From: Saccoglossus kowalevskii
Taxonomy: Eukaryota > Hemichordata > Enteropneusta > Harrimaniidae
Direction of reading: 5' to 3'
Length of the DNA: 13,224 nucleotides
Assembly: GCF_000003605.2 (NCBI RefSeq)
Contig: NW_003135353.1
Coordinates: 86,673-99,896, forward strand
Below the pieces are notes generated by a model. That model was not told the origin of the DNA and searched no databases. It was given only the letters and a program-made list of their open reading frames with translations. This document shows, in pieces, positions 10,588 to 13,224 of this stretch. Position numbers and translations under genes: made by a program. The number at the start of each line of letters is the position of its first letter. Position 1 is the stretch's first letter.

Positions 10588-10662
10588 ATGAGACTCGGCC
10601 TTTATCTTATGGTCCTAGCAACAATCGCTACTTGTGTGTATGGAATTATTCCTTTGGTGGAG
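10588..10662 (+). CDS. Lectin exon 1: signal peptide
   Basis: This exon encodes 25 residues starting MRLGLYLMVLATIATCVYG, a short basic start followed by a hydrophobic core, with likely cleavage after G19. It ends in phase 0 at AG|GTGAGT, a consensus donor. The in-frame TGA 10 bases upstream of the ATG rules out a longer N-terminus in the same exon. A non-coding exon further upstream is possible because the bases before the ATG include TATGTCAG (ending at 10565), which could act as an acceptor. Intron 1 is 229 bp. Confidence 0.85.
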
Positions 10663-13190
10663 GTGAGTATTACACATCCTATACCACACATATTACTTAT
10701 TATAACACTTCGTATCCTGAATTAATTATGAATTAATCCCCATCAATTTCAACAAGAACAATAGTGCAGACAAATTGTCCCATTGTTCTAATGTATCAGA
10801 GAAAGCTTTAGACCTTAAATGCATTTGTCAATTTCTGTGATATTTACGTGTCACGTGTTCATGAATTCCCTAATGTCTTTTTATGCTGCAGCAAGACAGT
10901 GAGGACGGTGAGTGTGACGTTCATGTTTATGTTTTGATGTATGGATGGAATTTGTGTAAATTCAATTTCAATTTACTTGAGAATGACACATATTCATTAA
11001 GGTAGAGATGCAGGTTCATGGGCACTTGGGAGTGAATTTTGCTTTTTATTATCCAAACAGTCTTGGCTATAGACTGTTAAAATTTTGTAGAATTGTGAAT
11101 AGTGGAACATACTCAAAAAACGAGTTTAAAATATAGATAACGGGTGCAAACATTCTCTTATTTGAATGCTTAAAATTCATACAATAAGCTTTCCGAAAAT
11201 ATATAGTTTTGTGGACAAGGGGGGTCATCTTGGTTGCCTAATTAACTATTTAAAATACCTGTCAGGTAAACTGCATCTCTACCTTAAGTTCAAAGTCACC
11301 TGCAAAGAATGTTCGATGTGACTCTTTGCACAATACAATAAGTCTCTTTTCGGATAACACACCGAATTCAGTTCATGCATTTGTTTTGAATCATTATATA
11401 CTACTTGCTCAAGTCGCTGATGTTGCTTGATATCAGTTGATAATTTTAAAGTTGCACATACTATGTTTAAATTATGCCGAATGATACCACGATAGTAATG
11501 CACATGCTAGGTTTGTTAAGCTGCTACTTTATACAGGCCACTATGAATACATCGAATATTGTTTCAGCATAATTGTCTTAGCATTGGCTGTGCACCAAAC
11601 GTTCGTAGAATAAGAGAAACGTCTTATTTCAAATGTGTAACAGAAGAAATACCTTGAAAAGAATGTTACATATCGATAACACAGCTTCAATATGCACTAA
11701 GAAGAACATTTGTTTTCATACAGTCGCGTGTGACGTCACAACCAATACATGTTATAAATTCTATTTCACTTCAAAAATGGATTGGTTGGCAGCTAAAGAG
11801 TTTTGTGAAAATTATAAGCCAGGAGGGAAGTTGGCAGTTATTAACACATTCACTGTACATAGAAGGATAAGGAAATACATTAGAACTCATTCAATGCTTA
11901 AACAATGTAAGGGAAATGGATATTGGATTGGTGCAAATGATAGAGATAATGAGGGGAATTTCTTTTTCACCGATAATACTACTCTCACCTACGATGGCTG
12001 GAATACGGAGAAAAAGAAAGGAACAATTTTAAAACAGCCTAACAACAATGTTAACAGATATAAAGAAGGGCAAGACTGTGTCCAAATATGGTAAGTTTAT
12101 AGAGTTGTATATCTATAAAATTGGTTACATAGTGAGGAACACATGTTTTCAGGAATTGTTATGTTAAATTAGTTCATTAATCAATGAATAAATAGTTTTT
12201 ACAATCAAGAATTATATTCATCTTAAGGCGCCATCCAAGACGAAACCCTATGTGGTATTTAGATGACGACTACTGTCCTGATCTCAAGTCCTATATCTGT
12301 GAATGGAGATGTAAGTAATTGTTGCTTTGTGTATATGCAATCCAGGGGCGTCTCACTTGTGGAGATGCATCACAACACACAGACTTAAAATATCATCAAT
12401 CTCAATACCTTATGCACTATGAAAGGATTTCCAGTTCTGTTTTTATATTAAAATATTTGTTCATACCTTGGGATGATGACGTTTTGTAAATAGGAGTAAA
12501 TATCACGAACAAGCAAAATAACTACCTGTCGCTCAGTCTTGGGTCGATGTGTGTATGTGACTAAACAGATGAATGGCGATAGCCCATTGTCATCATTTTG
12601 ATAATGACGAGGGCATTTTTTACATTCAAAACATGATGGCTTCACATTAACTGCACTACATGAAAAGTCAATGATATGAATATATGTATAATTTGACATA
12701 TTTGTTGCATATGTGCGTTTCAGTGCATTACAAACATGACATTGACATTTTCGTTTTGATTCTCCAAACTATATTGTTATACTCCTTTGCTATATTTAGA
12801 AGGCTAGAAAATCACACGCCCGTACAACTAAGATGAGACATCATCAATCTAATTTACTGCGATATCATTGTTTGATAATATATCTAGTATTGATATACAC
12901 ATGCATTCTGTCTTCTCAACCATGTATCTCACTGTTTTATATAGTTACAACTGTACTGCCAACAACTGAATTACCAACTACTAATGTACCTACTACCAAG
13001 TCAGGTAATTCATAAGCTATTTGCATATTCATCTGAACGTACCTTGGTCATTGTCGTTTCGTAATGTATCTAGTATGGGTATACACATTCTTTCTGTTTT
13101 CTCAACCATGTATCTCACTCTATTATATAGTTACAACTGTACTGCCAACAACTGAATCTCCAATTACTAATGTACCTACTGCCAAGTCAG
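10588..13190 (+). CDS. Secreted C-type lectin with Thr/Pro-rich stalk, spliced, 3' partial
   Basis: Six exons are assembled: 10588-10662, 10892-10907, 11724-12090, 12228-12310, 12945-13004 and 13131-13190. All have GT-AG introns and continuous frame, giving 220 codons plus one base before the window ends. Residues 1-19 look like a signal peptide. Residues 33-179 form one C-type lectin domain with C33-C40 (N-terminal pair), C58-C177 and C149-C169, the motif WIGAND at 98-103, and CVQIW at 149-153. From residue 182 the chain is Thr/Pro-rich and mucin-like. Family knowledge: such proteins are secreted and bind glycans, often in innate recognition of microbes. N115-T-T is a possible N-glycosylation site. 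An in-frame TGA at 10576-10578 lies just upstream of the chosen ATG and supports this start. The ligand and the full C-terminus are unknown, because the gene continues past the right edge. Confidence 0.87.
10892..10907 (+). CDS. Lectin exon 2: 16-nt microexon
   Basis: This is a 16-nt exon between TGCTGCAG and GTGAGTGTG, encoding Q-D-S-E-D plus the first base of a Val codon. Exon 1 ends in phase 0 and exon 3 needs an incoming phase of 1. Joining exon 1 directly to exon 3 would shift the lectin domain out of frame, so an exon of length 1 modulo 3 is required, and this one fits. It supplies a short acidic linker between signal peptide and lectin domain. Another exon of suitable phase in 10663-11723 cannot be fully excluded. 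Confidence 0.7.
10997..11287. mobile_element. MITE-like element with 13-bp terminal inverted repeats and TTAA flanks
   Basis: TTAAGGTAGAGATGCAG at 10997-11013 is matched perfectly in inverse at 11271-11287. Because TTAA is its own reverse complement, the simplest reading is a TTAA target duplication around an element with 13-bp inverted ends (GGTAGAGATGCAG). The 283-bp interior has no open frame of note. It contains a perfect 8-bp stem with a 7-nt loop at 11056-11078. TTAA targets are typical of piggyBac-type transposases, so this may be a non-autonomous relative. It sits wholly inside lectin intron 2. Confidence 0.7.
11724..12090 (+). CDS. Lectin exon 3: main part of the C-type lectin domain
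   Basis: The acceptor is TTTGTTTTCATACAG and the donor is GTAAGT at 12091. The first two bases complete a Val codon with exon 2. The exon encodes residues 31-152 and includes CYKF at 40-43, W51 and C58 of the first helix region, LAVI at 67-70, WIGAND at 98-103, Q135-P136-N137 at the sugar-site position, and C149. An extra cysteine, C92, lies between helix and WIG motif. The ATG at 11633 and the stop at 12092-12094 of the apparent open frame are both intronic. The exon ends in phase 2, splitting the Trp codon of CVQIW. Confidence 0.9.
12228..12310 (+). CDS. Lectin exon 4: C-terminal end of the C-type lectin domain
   Basis: The exon begins with the last base of W153 after TCTTAAG and ends at GTAAGT. 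It encodes residues 154-180 plus one base. The stretch WYLDDDYC (162-169) sits where canonical domains have W-N-D-x-x-C, and YICEW (175-179) is the usual domain end. The spacing C169-C177 matches the standard family spacing. Reading straight past the donor gives C-K-stop (TAA at 12316-12318), so intron retention would give a lectin without the stalk. Intron 3 is 137 bp and intron 4 is 634 bp. Confidence 0.9.
12945..13004 (+). CDS. Lectin exon 5: Thr/Pro-rich stalk unit 1
   Basis: This is a 60-nt exon with phase 1 at both ends, between TTTTATATAG and GTAATT. After the split Phe codon it encodes TTVLPTTELPTTNVPTTKS, typical of an O-glycosylated mucin-like spacer. Because it is symmetrical and a multiple of three, it can be skipped or duplicated without frame change. 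Retaining intron 5 would add G-N-S and then stop. Confidence 0.82.
13131..13190 (+). CDS. Lectin exon 6: Thr/Pro-rich stalk unit 2
   Basis: This second 60-nt phase 1-1 exon differs from exon 5 at 4 of 60 positions and encodes TTVLPTTESPITNVPTAKS after a split Val codon. It uses the same acceptor (TATTATATAG) and donor (GTAATT). It lies 186 bp after exon 5, and the sequence after it repeats the start of intron 5. More units probably follow outside the window. Confidence 0.82.
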
Positions 13191-13224
13191 GTAATTCATA
13201 ATATATTTGCATATTCATCAGAAT

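Larger units (their letters stand above)
12865..13224 (+). repeat. 186-bp tandem array carrying the stalk exon and its intron
   Basis: Exon 5 and exon 6 start 186 bp apart, and the flanking intron sequence is duplicated with them. For example, CTCAACCATGTATCTCAC occurs before both exons and TTTGCATATTCATC after both. Homology to the unit begins around 12865, in the end of intron 4. Unit 1 is 12945-13130 (60-nt exon plus 126-nt intron). The next unit starts at 13131 and is cut by the window end. The left limit is approximate. Confidence 0.85.

Noticed and set aside
11633-12094. Single-exon 153-codon lectin gene
   Set aside because: Its ATG lies in intron 2 upstream of a good acceptor, and its TAA stop is part of the GTAAGT donor. 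The spliced model explains the missing domain end and supplies a signal peptide.

Overview
The window looks like nuclear DNA of an invertebrate animal. It is AT-rich by eye and mostly non-coding, with decayed LINE retrotransposons, inverted repeats, and one gene split by short introns with canonical GT-AG borders. The gene family (a secreted C-type lectin with a Thr/Pro-rich tail) and the LINE types fit a marine lophotrochozoan such as a bivalve or gastropod. That placement is inference; the sequence alone does not fix the phylum.

Layout. Bases 35-160 (minus) hold the C-terminal end of a LINE reverse-transcriptase ORF, and about 3150-3960 (minus) holds the reverse-transcriptase core and downstream part of a LINE ORF. 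The two are collinear and may be one element split by about 3 kb. Bases 4654-5312 (minus) hold the C-terminal part of a different LINE family, ending at what looks like its natural stop codon. Bases 5912-7283 form a long inverted repeat: two arms of about 274 bp around an 825-bp spacer, with a perfect 16-bp palindrome near the centre. Bases 7323-10448 carry no gene I can recognise, only a cluster of CCAAT-type motifs (8861-8988), a 51-bp tandem duplication (9005-9106) and small hairpins.

The only convincing host gene starts at 10588 on the plus strand and runs off the right edge. I assemble six exons: a signal peptide exon, a 16-nt microexon, two exons encoding one C-type lectin domain, and two near-identical 60-nt exons, each adding a 20-residue Thr/Pro-rich unit. 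The last two belong to a 186-bp exon-plus-intron tandem array, and a third copy begins at the window edge. Every junction keeps the reading frame. The product is predicted to be a secreted, calcium-dependent-type lectin with a mucin-like stalk. Its calcium-site residues differ from the textbook set.

A 291-bp MITE-like element with 13-bp terminal inverted repeats and flanking TTAA sits in intron 2. The strongest leads for something unusual are the expandable stalk-exon array, the obligatory microexon, the altered sugar/calcium site, and the long inverted repeat whose inner arms are better conserved than its outer arms. I found no bacterial-type system, CRISPR array, tRNA or rRNA gene.
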